Shown in pieces: positions 16,958 through 24,807 of a stretch of DNA of 64,000 nucleotides. The translations under genes were made by a program, and so were the position numbers. Origin of the DNA: DASZUK01 sp963844575 (GTDB lineage: Bacteria; Actinomycetota; Acidimicrobiia; Acidimicrobiales; RAAP-2); assembly GCA_963844575.1 (NCBI GenBank), contig CAWJOU010000005.1:1736001-1800000 (forward strand), given 5' to 3'. Positions within the stretch are counted from its first letter, which is position 1. Every line of letters starts with the position of its first letter. The notes beneath the pieces are model-generated. The model was not told the DNA's origin, searched no databases, and worked only from the letters and a program-made list of their open reading frames with translations.

Positions 16958-18103
16958 GTGAGCCGCCACCTGCTCGTCACCAACGACTTCCCGCCGAAGG
17001 TGGGAGGTATCCAGTCCTACCTGTGGGAGCTGTGGAGCCGGCTCGACCCCGAAAGCTTCGTCGTCCTCACGGCCAGCTCCCACCCGGATGCCGCGGCGTT
17101 CGACGCCGAACAGGCGACCCGGGGCGTCCGCATCGACCGGGTGCCGGGGCCGATCCTGTTCTTCCCGACGCCGGCCGCCCGGTCCCGCATCCGGTCGCTG
17201 GCCGACGAGATCGGCGCGTCCCTCGTCCTCCTCGATCCGGCCCTGCCGCTCGGCCTCCTCGGCCCCCGGTTGGGACTGCCGTACGGGGTGGTGCTGCACG
17301 GGGCCGAGGTCACCGTGCCCGGCCGGGTCCCGGGCACGCGGCAGGCCCTGGCCCGCGTCCTGGCCGGTGCGGCGGTGGCGGTGTCGGCCGGCGGGTACCC
17401 GGCGGCCGAGGCGGCCCGGGCGGCCGGCGGCGCGATGCCGCCGGTCGTGCCCGTGCCGCCCGGCGTCGACTGTGGCCGGTTCGTACCGCTGGACGACGAC
17501 GCCCGCCGACGGGCCCGGCAGCGGTTGGGCCTGCCGGTCGACGGGCCGCTGGTGGCGAGCGTCAGCCGGCTCGTCCCCCGCAAGGGCATGGACGTCCTCG
17601 TCGAGGCGGCCTGGCGACTGGCGCCGTCGTTCCCGGACCTCGTCGTCGCCGTCGGCGGCACCGGCCGCGAAGCCGGCCGGCTGGCCGGGCAGGTGGCCGA
17701 GACCGGTGCCCCGGTCCGCCTGCTCGGACGGATCAGCGAGGACGACAAGGCCGCGCTGCTCGGCGCGGCCGACGCCTTCGTCATGGCCTGCCGGTCCCGC
17801 TGGTCGGGATTGGAACAGGAGGGGTTCGGGATCGTCTTCCTCGAGGCCGCGGCGGCCGGCGTCCCGCAGGTCGCCGGGGCCAGCGGTGGCGCGGCCGAGG
17901 CGGTCGAAGACGGCGTCACCGGGTTCGTCGTCGCCCGGCCGGACGACCCGGCCGCGGTCGCCGCCGCGCTCCGTCGCCTCCTCGCCGACGACGATCTGCG
18001 CCGGCGGATGGGCCGCGCTGCCCGAGCCCGGGCGGAGGCATCCTTCGACTACGACCAGCTCGCTCCTAGGCTGGCCGTGGCCTTGGCGGAAGTGCAAGGC
18101 TGA
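16958..18103 (+). CDS. pimB: GT4-family glycosyltransferase, PimB-like
   Basis: A 381-residue GT-B fold glycosyltransferase of family GT4. It opens NDFPPKVGGIQSYLWELWSR, the phrase typical of actinobacterial PimB' (GDP-mannose dependent phosphatidylinositol monomannoside mannosyltransferase). It continues with SRLVPRKGMDVLVEA and ends with the EGFGIVFLEAAAAG (E-x7-E) donor-binding motif near residues 290-305. It acts at the cytoplasmic face of the membrane. The downstream genes (SRPBCC, ROK kinase, later PlsC) match the actinobacterial pimB' neighbourhood, which supports the assignment. GTG start at 16958. Confidence 0.85.
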   Translation: MSRHLLVTNDFPPKVGGIQSYLWELWSRLDPESFVVLTASSHPDAAAFDAEQATRGVRIDRVPGPILFFPTPAARSRIRSLADEIGASLVLLDPALPLGLLGPRLGLPYGVVLHGAEVTVPGRVPGTRQALARVLAGAAVAVSAGGYPAAEAARAAGGAMPPVVPVPPGVDCGRFVPLDDDARRRARQRLGLPVDGPLVASVSRLVPRKGMDVLVEAAWRLAPSFPDLVVAVGGTGREAGRLAGQVAETGAPVRLLGRISEDDKAALLGAADAFVMACRSRWSGLEQEGFGIVFLEAAAAGVPQVAGASGGAAEAVEDGVTGFVVARPDDPAAVAAALRRLLADDDLRRRMGRAARARAEASFDYDQLAPRLAVALAEVQG

Positions 18104-18169
18104 CCCGGGACCGGTCCTCGCAGCCCCGACGCGTGGGGTGTGGCCCGGTCTGGCCACGAGGAGGTCGAG

Positions 18170-18613
18170 GTGTCGGAGCAGGCGACGGAGCACATGAGCG
18201 TGGCGGCACCGCCCGAGCGGTGCTTTGCCGTCGTCGCCGACATCGAGCGGTACCCGGAATGGGCCGCCGACATCAAGGAAGTCGCCGTCCACGAGCGCGA
18301 CGCCGACGGCCGCCCCCTCCTCGTCACCTTCCGGGCCGCCGCGTTCGGCCGCAGCACCAGTTACACGCTCGCCTACGACTACACCGGCGCGCCGCGGACC
18401 GTCGCCTGGCGGCTGACGCAGGGCGACATCACGACCAAGCTCGACGGCAGCTACGTCTTCGACGGCACCGACGGTGGCGGGACGGACATCCTCTACCACC
18501 TCGAGGTCGAGTTGCGCGTGCCGATCCCCGGCTTCATCAAGATGCGGGCCCAGAGCCGGATCATGGCGACCGCGCTCCGCGAGCTGAAGGCGAGGGTCGA
18601 GTCCTCGGCGTGA
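18170..18613 (+). CDS. SRPBCC/START-like (polyketide cyclase/dehydrase-like) protein
   Basis: A 147-residue SRPBCC-fold protein. It shows MSVAAPPERCFAVVADIERYPEWAADI near the start, the usual opening helix-strand of the family, and a long C-terminal helix beginning PGFIKMRAQSRIMATALREL. The start is the GTG at 18170 with GAGGAGGTC ideally placed; a GTG at 18140 is possible but lacks a ribosome site. Such proteins bind lipids or other hydrophobic ligands, and a homologue lies near pimB' in mycobacteria. Its stop overlaps the next start (GTGA at 18610-18613). Confidence 0.85.
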   Translation: MSEQATEHMSVAAPPERCFAVVADIERYPEWAADIKEVAVHERDADGRPLLVTFRAAAFGRSTSYTLAYDYTGAPRTVAWRLTQGDITTKLDGSYVFDGTDGGGTDILYHLEVELRVPIPGFIKMRAQSRIMATALRELKARVESSA

Positions 18614-19668
18614 CCCCCGGCTCTCCCTCCGGCGCCGGCGCGAGCATCGCGCTCGGGATCGACATCGGCGGGACGAAGGTGCTGGGGGTAGCGATCGACC
18701 GGGACGACCGGGTCGTCGCCGAAGCCCGGGTGGCCACCCCCCACGGCGCTACTGACCCCGACCGCCGCGAGACGTCCGCCGTCGGGGCTGATGTGGCCGA
18801 AGCCGTCGCCGACGTCGCCGCCGCCCTCCGGCGGTCCGTCGGCGGATCGGCGGCCGTTGGCTGGCCAGCCGACGAGCGGCCGGCCGACGGGTGGCCGATC
18901 GGCGCCGGCGCCCCCGGCCTCGTCGACCGGGACGGTGTCCTCCGGTTCTCCCCCAACCTCCCCGGCGCGGCCGGGGCCGACATCCGCCGCCTGCTCGCCG
19001 ATCGGTTGCCCGGTACCGCCCTGGTCGTCGAGAACGACGCCAACTGCGCGGCCGTCGCGGAACACCGGCTGGGCGCGGCTCGAGGCGCGGACCACGCCCT
19101 TGTCGTCACCCTCGGGACCGGGATCGGGGCCGGCCTCGTCGTCCGCGGCCGGCTCGTCCGCGGCCGGTCCGGGTTCGCCGGCGAGGCCGGCCACATGATC
19201 GTCGACCCGACCGGGCCGCCCTGCCCGTGCGGCCACCGCGGCTGCTGGGAGCGGTACGCGTCCGGCGGTGGGCTCGGCCGGCTGGCCCGCGAGGCCGCCT
19301 ACGCCGGCCGGCTGCCCGACGTCGTCGGCTCGGCCGGCGGCGATCCCGAACGGGTGCGCGGCGAGGACGTCACCCGGGCCGCCCTCGACGGTGACGCCGG
19401 CGCGCTCGCCGTCCTGGACGACCTCGGCTGGTGGGTCGCCCTCGGCCTCGCCAACCTCACCGCGCTTTTCGACCCCGACCGGATCGTGCTCGGCGGCGGC
19501 CTCGTCGGCGCCGGCGAGCTCCTGCTCGCCCCGACGCGGCGAGCCTTCGCCGATCTCGTCGAGGGCGGCGACGCCCGCCCGGCCGTCCCGATCGTCCCGG
19601 CCGCCTTCGGCGAGCGAGCCGGCGCGATCGGCGCCGCCCTCGCCGCCCGGGCCGGAGGGCTCCGGTGA
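18610..19668 (+). CDS. ROK-family glucokinase
   Basis: A 352-residue sugar kinase of the ROK family, probably ATP:glucose. It has the phosphate loop LGIDIGGTKV at residues 16-25, the catalytic Asp in VENDANCAAVAEH, the loop TLGTGIGAGLV, and the zinc motif CPCGHRGCWERYASG. The GTG start overlaps the SRPBCC stop by 4 nt, and its own stop overlaps the next start in the same way, so the three genes form a coupled set. A strain-specific insertion of about 30 residues (ADERPADGWPIG region) lies between the first domain parts. Polyphosphate-dependent use cannot be excluded. Confidence 0.88.
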   Translation: MTPGSPSGAGASIALGIDIGGTKVLGVAIDRDDRVVAEARVATPHGATDPDRRETSAVGADVAEAVADVAAALRRSVGGSAAVGWPADERPADGWPIGAGAPGLVDRDGVLRFSPNLPGAAGADIRRLLADRLPGTALVVENDANCAAVAEHRLGAARGADHALVVTLGTGIGAGLVVRGRLVRGRSGFAGEAGHMIVDPTGPPCPCGHRGCWERYASGGGLGRLAREAAYAGRLPDVVGSAGGDPERVRGEDVTRAALDGDAGALAVLDDLGWWVALGLANLTALFDPDRIVLGGGLVGAGELLLAPTRRAFADLVEGGDARPAVPIVPAAFGERAGAIGAALAARAGGLR

Positions 19669-20454
19669 CCGACGGTGCCGATGCCAGTGCCGCCGCCGAG
19701 CCGGCTCGGGGGTCGGCCCTCGAGGCCCCGACGATCAAGGTCGGGGTCGTCCTGCCGAGCTTCCGACCGACCGCCGACGACGCCCTCGACGTCGCCCGGC
19801 AGGCCGACGACGCCGGGATCGACGGCGTCTTCTGCTACGACCACCTCTGGCCGATGGGCCGCCCGGACCGACCCGCGCTGGCCCCGTTCCCGCTCCTCGC
19901 CGCCGTCGCGTCGCGGACGACCCGGCTGGCCGTCGGCCCGCTCGTCGCCCGGGTCGGGATCGTGCCCGAGCGCGTGCTCGTCGCGGAGCTCGCCGCCCTC
20001 GCCGCGCTGGCCCCGGGCCGCGTCGTCGCCGCCCTCGGCACCGGCGACCGGCTGAGCGCGGCCGAGAACGAGGCGTACGGTCTCCCGTTCCCGCCAGCCG
20101 CCGACCGCCGGGAGGAGCTGCGCCGCTGTGTCCGCGCGCTGACGCCGTCTCGACCTGCCCGTGTGGGTCGGCGCCGGCGGTGGCGCGAGTGCCAGTGCTC
20201 GGGCCACCGTCGCGCTGGCCGAGGACGAAGGCGTCGCCGTCAACCTCTGGGGCGCCCCACCCCCGGCCGTCGCCGCCCAGGCCGCCCGGTCGGAAGTCAC
20301 CTGGGCCGGCACCCCTCCGGAAAACTCGACTGGCGAGATCGACCGTGATCTCGTCGTCGCCTGGGTCCGCCAGCTCGCCGACGCCGGCGCCACCTGGGCT
20401 GTCTTCGGCTGGCCGGCCCCGCTCGACGTCCTCGCCGCCGCCCGCGGCGCGTAG
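19665..20454 (+). pseudogene. LLM-class flavin/F420-dependent oxidoreductase, frameshifted
   Basis: The first part (19665 to about 20145) reads IKVGVVLPSFRPTADDALDV, GVFCYDHLWPMGRPDRPALA and LGTGDRLSAAENEAYGLPF, clear luciferase-like monooxygenase phrases. The expected continuation DLPVWVGAGG ... NLWGAP ... EVTWAG is found from 20152 in another frame. A stop at 20140-20142 in that frame puts the shift between 20143 and 20151: one extra base (or two missing). The start is a GTG overlapping the kinase stop (GTGA). Either the gene has recently been inactivated or this is an assembly or sequencing error; both halves are otherwise intact. Confidence 0.75.
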
Positions 20455-20534
20455 CTCACGACGCGTTCCGCCGTCGCCGCCGACAGCCGCCCGGCACCGA
20501 CTCGACGCGGGTCCGGCGGGGACCGGACTGGCGG

Positions 20535-20540
20535 TAGCCT
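20535..20540 (+). promoter_or_regulatory. -10 box TAGCCT for the aminotransferase gene
   Basis: TAGCCT is separated by 7 nt from the ATG at 20548, with no ribosome site between; a leaderless start is likely. Confidence 0.5.
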
Positions 20541-20547
20541 TTCGGGC

Positions 20548-21792
20548 ATGGAGTTCCGCCGGATCAACGGGCTACCGCCCTACGTGTTCGCCACCATCAA
20601 CGGGTTGAAACTGGAGGCACGCCGAGCCGGGGCGGACGTCATCGATCTCGGGTTCGGGAACCCCGACCTCCCCTCGCCGGACGTCGCGGTCGAGAAGCTC
20701 GCCGAGGCCGCCCACAATCCACGCAACCACCGCTACTCCGCGTCGAAGGGCATCCCGAAGCTGCGGCAGGCCGTGACCGATCTGTACTTCCGCAAATTCG
20801 GCGTCGAGCTCGATCCCGACACCGAGGTCGTGACGACGATCGGCGCCAAGGAAGGCCTCTCCCACCTGATGTGGGTGCTCGTCGGCCCCGGCGACACCGC
20901 GTTCGTCCCGTCGCCGTCCTACCCGATCCACATCTACGCGCCGCTGTTCGCCGGCGCCGACATCCGCCAGATCCCCCTGACGAGCGGCCAGGGTGTCGCC
21001 GCCCGGTCGAGCGACGCCGGCGACGGCACCGAACCACCCGGCGCGCCGAACCCCGGTGATGCGTTCTTCGACTCGCTGATGGAGACGTGGGAGCAGACCT
21101 GGCCGAAGCCCCGCGTCATCGTCCTCTCGTTCCCGCACAACCCGACGACCGCCTGCGTCGACTACGCGTTCATGGAGCGCCTCGTCGCGTTCGCCCGCGA
21201 GCACGACGTCGTCCTCGTCCACGACTTCGCCTACGCCGATCTCGGCTTCGACGGCTACGACCCGCCGTCCATCCTCCAGGTGCCCGGGGCCAAGGACGTC
21301 GCGGTCGAGCTCTACACGCTGACGAAGTCGTTCTCGATGGCCGGCTGGCGCGTCGGCTTCCTGGTCGGCAACGCCGAGATCGTCCAGGCCCTGACCAAAC
21401 TGAAGAGCTACCTCGACTACGGCACGTTCCAGCCGATCCAGATCGCTGCCATCGTCGCCATGAACGAGGCTCCGGAGTACCCGAAGGAGATACGCGAGAT
21501 CTACCAGGCCCGCCGCAACGCCCTCTGCGACGGCCTCAACCGCATCGGCTGGGAGATCGTCCCACCGCGCGGCACGATGTTCGTCTGGGCGCCCATCCCC
21601 GAGCCGTACCGCGACATGGGCTCGCTCGAGTTCTCCAAGCTGCTCATCAACGACGCCGAGGTCGCCACCTCGCCGGGGCTCGGCTTCGGTCCCGGCGGCG
21701 ACGGCTACGTCCGCTTCGCCCTGATCGAGAACGAGCAGCGGACCAACCAGGCCGTCCGCAACCTCCGCCGCGGCCTGACCAAGCTCGGCTGA
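20548..21792 (+). CDS. Class I/II PLP aminotransferase, AlaC/DapL-like
   Basis: A 414-residue fold-type I aminotransferase. It shows DLGFGNPDLPSPD near the start, GAKEGLSHLMW, NPTTACVD, HDFAYADLGFDG and the PLP-binding Lys260 in LTKSFSMAGWRVGF. The close match to AlaC (glutamate:pyruvate transaminase) and LL-diaminopimelate aminotransferase suggests alanine or DAP synthesis; the two are hard to separate by sequence. Residues near 150-175 form a short Ser/Gly/Pro-rich insertion not usual in the family. It is 56 bp from the PlsC gene in the same direction, but each has its own -10 box. Confidence 0.9.
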   Translation: MEFRRINGLPPYVFATINGLKLEARRAGADVIDLGFGNPDLPSPDVAVEKLAEAAHNPRNHRYSASKGIPKLRQAVTDLYFRKFGVELDPDTEVVTTIGAKEGLSHLMWVLVGPGDTAFVPSPSYPIHIYAPLFAGADIRQIPLTSGQGVAARSSDAGDGTEPPGAPNPGDAFFDSLMETWEQTWPKPRVIVLSFPHNPTTACVDYAFMERLVAFAREHDVVLVHDFAYADLGFDGYDPPSILQVPGAKDVAVELYTLTKSFSMAGWRVGFLVGNAEIVQALTKLKSYLDYGTFQPIQIAAIVAMNEAPEYPKEIREIYQARRNALCDGLNRIGWEIVPPRGTMFVWAPIPEPYRDMGSLEFSKLLINDAEVATSPGLGFGPGGDGYVRFALIENEQRTNQAVRNLRRGLTKLG

Positions 21793-21835
21793 CCGCGTCC
21801 TCGGCCCTGGTCGGGCCGACCGGCCGCCCCGGGGG

Positions 21836-21841
21836 TACCGT
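21836..21841 (+). promoter_or_regulatory. -10 box TACCGT for the acyltransferase gene
   Basis: TACCGT lies 6 nt before the ATG at 21848 without a ribosome site, matching the leaderless pattern of neighbouring genes. Confidence 0.45.
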
Positions 21842-21847
21842 ACGGCC

Positions 21848-22525
21848 ATGGTCTACTGGGTGACGAAGGCCATCCTCACGCCCGTCTTCTTCGTCCTCTG
21901 GCGGGTGAAGGTCGAGGGGAAGGAGAACCTTCCCCGACACGGCCCCGCGGTCCTCGCCGCCAACCACCAGTCGTTCTGCGACTCGTTCTTCATCCCGCTC
22001 GTCGTCCGCCGTCGCGTCACCTTCCTCGCCAAGGCCGAGTACTTCGACGACTGGCGGACCGCCTGGTTCTTCCGCGCCGCCGGCCAGATCCCCATTCGCC
22101 GGGGCGGCGGGCCGGTGTCCGAGCGGGCGCTCGAGACCGCCCGGGAGGAGGTGCTCGACCGCGGCCACGTCCTCGTCGTCTACCCGGAGGGCACCCGGTC
22201 CGAGGACCCGTGCGTCCACCGCGGCCGCACCGGCGTCGCCCGCCTCTCGCGGGAGTGCGGCGTCCCCGTCATCCCGGTCGGCGTGGCCGGGACCGTCGAC
22301 GTCCAGCCCGTCGGGTCCAACCGGCTCCGGCCGTTCCGGACCGTCACCATCCGGTTCGGCGAGCCCGTCCGGATGGACGCCGCGGCCGACCCCGACCACC
22401 CCCTCGCCGACCACGACCACGCGGACTGCCGGGCGTTCACGGACCAGCTGATGCACGAGATCTCCCGGCTGTCCGGCCGGCCGTACCGGGACGAGTACGT
22501 GCCGAGGCGCGAAACGGCCGCCTGA
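21848..22525 (+). CDS. plsC: 1-acyl-sn-glycerol-3-phosphate acyltransferase (PlsC family)
   Basis: A 225-residue membrane-associated acyltransferase for phosphatidic acid synthesis or a related acylation. The HX4D catalytic motif is NHQSFCD (His40, Asp45), and the substrate-binding motif is YPEGTRS near 113-119. An N-terminal hydrophobic segment (LTPVFFVLWRV) anchors it. The length fits the family. In mycobacteria a PlsC-type gene is found near pimB', where the product could acylate lipid precursors; here it is 3.7 kb downstream of the PimB-like gene. Confidence 0.9.
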   Translation: MVYWVTKAILTPVFFVLWRVKVEGKENLPRHGPAVLAANHQSFCDSFFIPLVVRRRVTFLAKAEYFDDWRTAWFFRAAGQIPIRRGGGPVSERALETAREEVLDRGHVLVVYPEGTRSEDPCVHRGRTGVARLSRECGVPVIPVGVAGTVDVQPVGSNRLRPFRTVTIRFGEPVRMDAAADPDHPLADHDHADCRAFTDQLMHEISRLSGRPYRDEYVPRRETAA

Positions 22526-22660
22526 CACCGTCCGGATCAGGCCCGCCGACCACGGCCCCGGACACGACCAGGTCAGGAAGGCTGGCCAGGTCAGGGAGGC
22601 GGACGGGGGCGCTGGACCGGTTCGTCATCTGGACGAAACCGTCCGTTCACGCGACGCGTC

Positions 22661-22666
22661 TAACGT
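22661..22666 (+). promoter_or_regulatory. -10 box TAACGT for the ACT-domain gene
   Basis: TAACGT is followed after 7 nt by the GTG at 22674. This spacing also decides between that codon and the GTG at 22665, which overlaps the box. Confidence 0.5.
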
Positions 22667-22673
22667 GTGGGCC

Positions 22674-22940
22674 GTGGACCGGTACGTCGTGCGTATCAGC
22701 CTGCTCGACCGGCCGGGGGCGCTCGGACAGGTGGCCAGTCGGATCGGCGCCGTCGGTGGCGACATCGTCGCCATCGACATCCTCCAGCGGGCCGACGGCG
22801 ATGTCGTCGACGAGTTCGTCATCGAGCTCGCCGGGGACCATCTCGTCGACCTGCTCCGCAGCGAGATCCACGAGGTCGACGGGGTGCGGGTCGAGGACGT
22901 CCGCCGCGTCGACCCCGAGCCGGCTGCCGCCGACGACTGA
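22674..22940 (+). CDS. Stand-alone ACT-domain protein
   Basis: An 88-residue protein that is essentially one ACT domain: YVVRISLLDRPGALGQVASR at residues 4-23 holds the strand-loop-helix with the conserved Gly, followed by DIVAIDILQ and a final strand. ACT domains bind amino acids or other small ligands and regulate enzymes. No fused catalytic domain is present, so it may act as a regulatory subunit or be the residue of a larger enzyme. It converges on glycerol kinase. Confidence 0.82.
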   Translation: MDRYVVRISLLDRPGALGQVASRIGAVGGDIVAIDILQRADGDVVDEFVIELAGDHLVDLLRSEIHEVDGVRVEDVRRVDPEPAAADD

Positions 22941-22992
22941 CCGCTGAGCGGGCCGGCCGGCGTGGGGCAGGGGCCGCAAGCGGGCTAGTGAC

Positions 22993-24546
22993 TCAGTCCG
23001 CCCAACCTCTCGATCGCTCGACCGCCCGCTGCCACGCCGCGTAGGCGAGGTCGACCCACACCTCGTCCATTTCCGGCTCTCTTTCGGTGTCCGGCCGCCA
23101 CTGGCCGGCGAGGTCGTCGAGCGACCCCCAGATCCCCTCGGCCAGACCGGCCAGCGTCGCCGCGCCCAACGCGGTCGACTCGACGACCCGCGGCCGGACG
23201 ACCGCGGCGCGGAGCTGGTCGGCCTGCAGCTGGAGCAGGAGGTCCATCGCCGCCGCGCCGCCGTCGGCCCGGAGCTGGCGAAGCGGTTGGCCGGTCGCCT
23301 CGGTCATCGCGCTCAGCATGTCCCGCACCTGGAAGGCCATCGCCTCGACCGTCGCCCGAGCCACCTGCGGCCGCCCGGCTCCCCGCGTCAGGCCGGTGAC
23401 GATGCCCCTGGCCCGGGGGTCCCACCACGGGCTGCCGAGGCCGGTGAACGCGGGCACGACGACGACGCCGCCGCTGTCGGGCACCGACTCGGCGAGCGGT
23501 CCGAGCTCGTCGGCCCGCTCGATCAGGCCGAGCCCGTCCCGGAGCCACTGGACGGCAGCCCCGGACACGAACGTCGATCCTTCGAGGGCGTAGGCGACCG
23601 GACCGCGGTCGCCACCGTGCTCGCCCAGGTCCCAGGCGACCGTCACGAGCAGGCCGTCGGGGGTCGGCGGTCGCGTCGGGCCGGCATTGACGAGCACGAA
23701 GCTGCCGGTGCCGTACGTCACCTTCGCCATGCCCGGGTCGAAGCAGGCTTGGCCGAACAGCGCGGCCTGCTGGTCGCCGGCGATGCCGCTGACCGGCACG
23801 CCGCCGAGCTGCCGGGCCACGTCGGTCGACGGCCCGCCGACCGCGTCCGGATCGACCGGGCCCAGTCGACCACACGACGGCCGGACGTCGGCCAGCGCCC
23901 GACGCGGGACGTCGAACAGCGCGCACAGCTCGTCCGACCACTCGCGCCGTCCGATGTCGTAGAGCAGCGTCCGCGACGCGTTCGTCGGGTCGGTGGCGAA
24001 CACCCCGCGGCGCGGCCCACCGGTCAGGTTCCACAACACCCACGAGTCGACCGTGCCGAGCGCCAGGTCGACACCGTCGCCGCGGCCGACGTCGGGGCCG
24101 GTAATGCCGCCTTCGGTGAGCAGCCACGCGTACTTCGTCGCCGAGAAGTACGGATCGAGCACCAGCCCGGTTCGGTCCCGGACGAGCGGGAGGTACCCGG
24201 CGTCGGCGAGGCGGTCGCAGTGGTCGGCCGTCCGCCGGTCCTGCCAGACGATCGCCGGCGCCAGCGGCCGGCCGGTCCGCCGGTCCCAGGCCACCGCCGT
24301 CTCCCGTTGGTTCGTGATCCCGATGGCCGCCACCGCGGTGCCGGCTGCGACGAGCCGCCCGGCGACGTCGGCCAGGGTGGCCCGCACGGCGTCCCAGATC
24401 TCGGTCGGGTCGTGCTCGACCCAGCCCGGCCGGGGGAAATGCTGGGTGAGCTCCCGGTAGGAGAGGTCGGTGATCGTCCCCGACTCGTCGACCGCGAGCG
24501 CCCTGACTCCCGTCGTCCCGGCGTCGATGGCGACGGTGCAACCCAC
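22993..24546 (-). CDS. glpK: Glycerol kinase
   Basis: A 517-residue FGGY-family kinase that phosphorylates glycerol to sn-glycerol 3-phosphate. It opens AIDAGTTGVRALAVDESGTI, with ITNQRETAVAWDRRTGRPLAPAIVWQDRRT (family-specific) and, near the C-terminus, AIQWL-like AAVQWLRDGLGLI and ADGGAAAMDLLLQLQADQL. The GTG start at 24546 is chosen because a TAGCCT box lies 8 nt upstream and the protein then begins at the usual point, VGCTVAIDAG. It diverges from nrdJ. No glpF or glpD is present in the window. Confidence 0.93.
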   Translation of the reverse strand: MGCTVAIDAGTTGVRALAVDESGTITDLSYRELTQHFPRPGWVEHDPTEIWDAVRATLADVAGRLVAAGTAVAAIGITNQRETAVAWDRRTGRPLAPAIVWQDRRTADHCDRLADAGYLPLVRDRTGLVLDPYFSATKYAWLLTEGGITGPDVGRGDGVDLALGTVDSWVLWNLTGGPRRGVFATDPTNASRTLLYDIGRREWSDELCALFDVPRRALADVRPSCGRLGPVDPDAVGGPSTDVARQLGGVPVSGIAGDQQAALFGQACFDPGMAKVTYGTGSFVLVNAGPTRPPTPDGLLVTVAWDLGEHGGDRGPVAYALEGSTFVSGAAVQWLRDGLGLIERADELGPLAESVPDSGGVVVVPAFTGLGSPWWDPRARGIVTGLTRGAGRPQVARATVEAMAFQVRDMLSAMTEATGQPLRQLRADGGAAAMDLLLQLQADQLRAAVVRPRVVESTALGAATLAGLAEGIWGSLDDLAGQWRPDTEREPEMDEVWVDLAYAAWQRAVERSRGWAD

Positions 24547-24554
24547 GGAGCCGC

Positions 24555-24560
24555 AGGCTA
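24555..24560 (-). promoter_or_regulatory. -10 box TAGCCT for glpK
   Basis: Reading the minus strand, TAGCCT is followed after 8 nt by the GTG start of glycerol kinase, with no ribosome site in between; a leaderless mRNA is likely. Confidence 0.45.
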
Positions 24561-24633
24561 CCGGAGCAAGAATCCGCGCGAATGTCCTCTCACCAGGGCT
24601 CCTGCCGACCGACGACCGTTGACAACGTGTAAC

Positions 24634-24645
24634 TACAGTGCTGTA
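24634..24645 (+). promoter_or_regulatory. Candidate upstream NrdR box (inverted repeat TACAG-N2-CTGTA)
   Basis: TACAGTGCTGTA is an imperfect dyad in the nrdJ upstream region. Its centre is 51 bp (about five helical turns) from the centre of the perfect palindrome at 24681-24698, the kind of in-phase pairing known for NrdR boxes. Assignment is by resemblance only. Confidence 0.4.
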
Positions 24646-24680
24646 ATGAACCCCAGCATCTCGTACCTCGGGTTCAGGCG

Positions 24681-24698
24681 ACCACAACATGTTGTGGT
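24681..24698 (+). promoter_or_regulatory. Candidate NrdR box, perfect 18-bp palindrome
   Basis: ACCACAACATGTTGTGGT is a perfect 18-bp palindrome, with its last base 109 bp before the nrdJ start. It resembles the NrdR box class (ACA-AT-rich core-TGT) that represses ribonucleotide reductase genes. The nrdR gene is not in this window. Confidence 0.5.
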
Positions 24699-24807
24699 TC
24701 TCGAGCGAATACGGTGAGTCCCGAGGCCGTACCGCCCATATCCCCGCCGGGGGCGCACGTCGCAGCGCATCCGGCTGGCTCACCAGACCATATAGAGGAG
24801 TCACACC

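Noticed and set aside
24547..24807. Cobalamin riboswitch upstream of B12-dependent nrdJ
   Set aside because: I looked for the B12 box and a long structured leader. The spacer is only 261 bp, and no match to the B12 box is visible.
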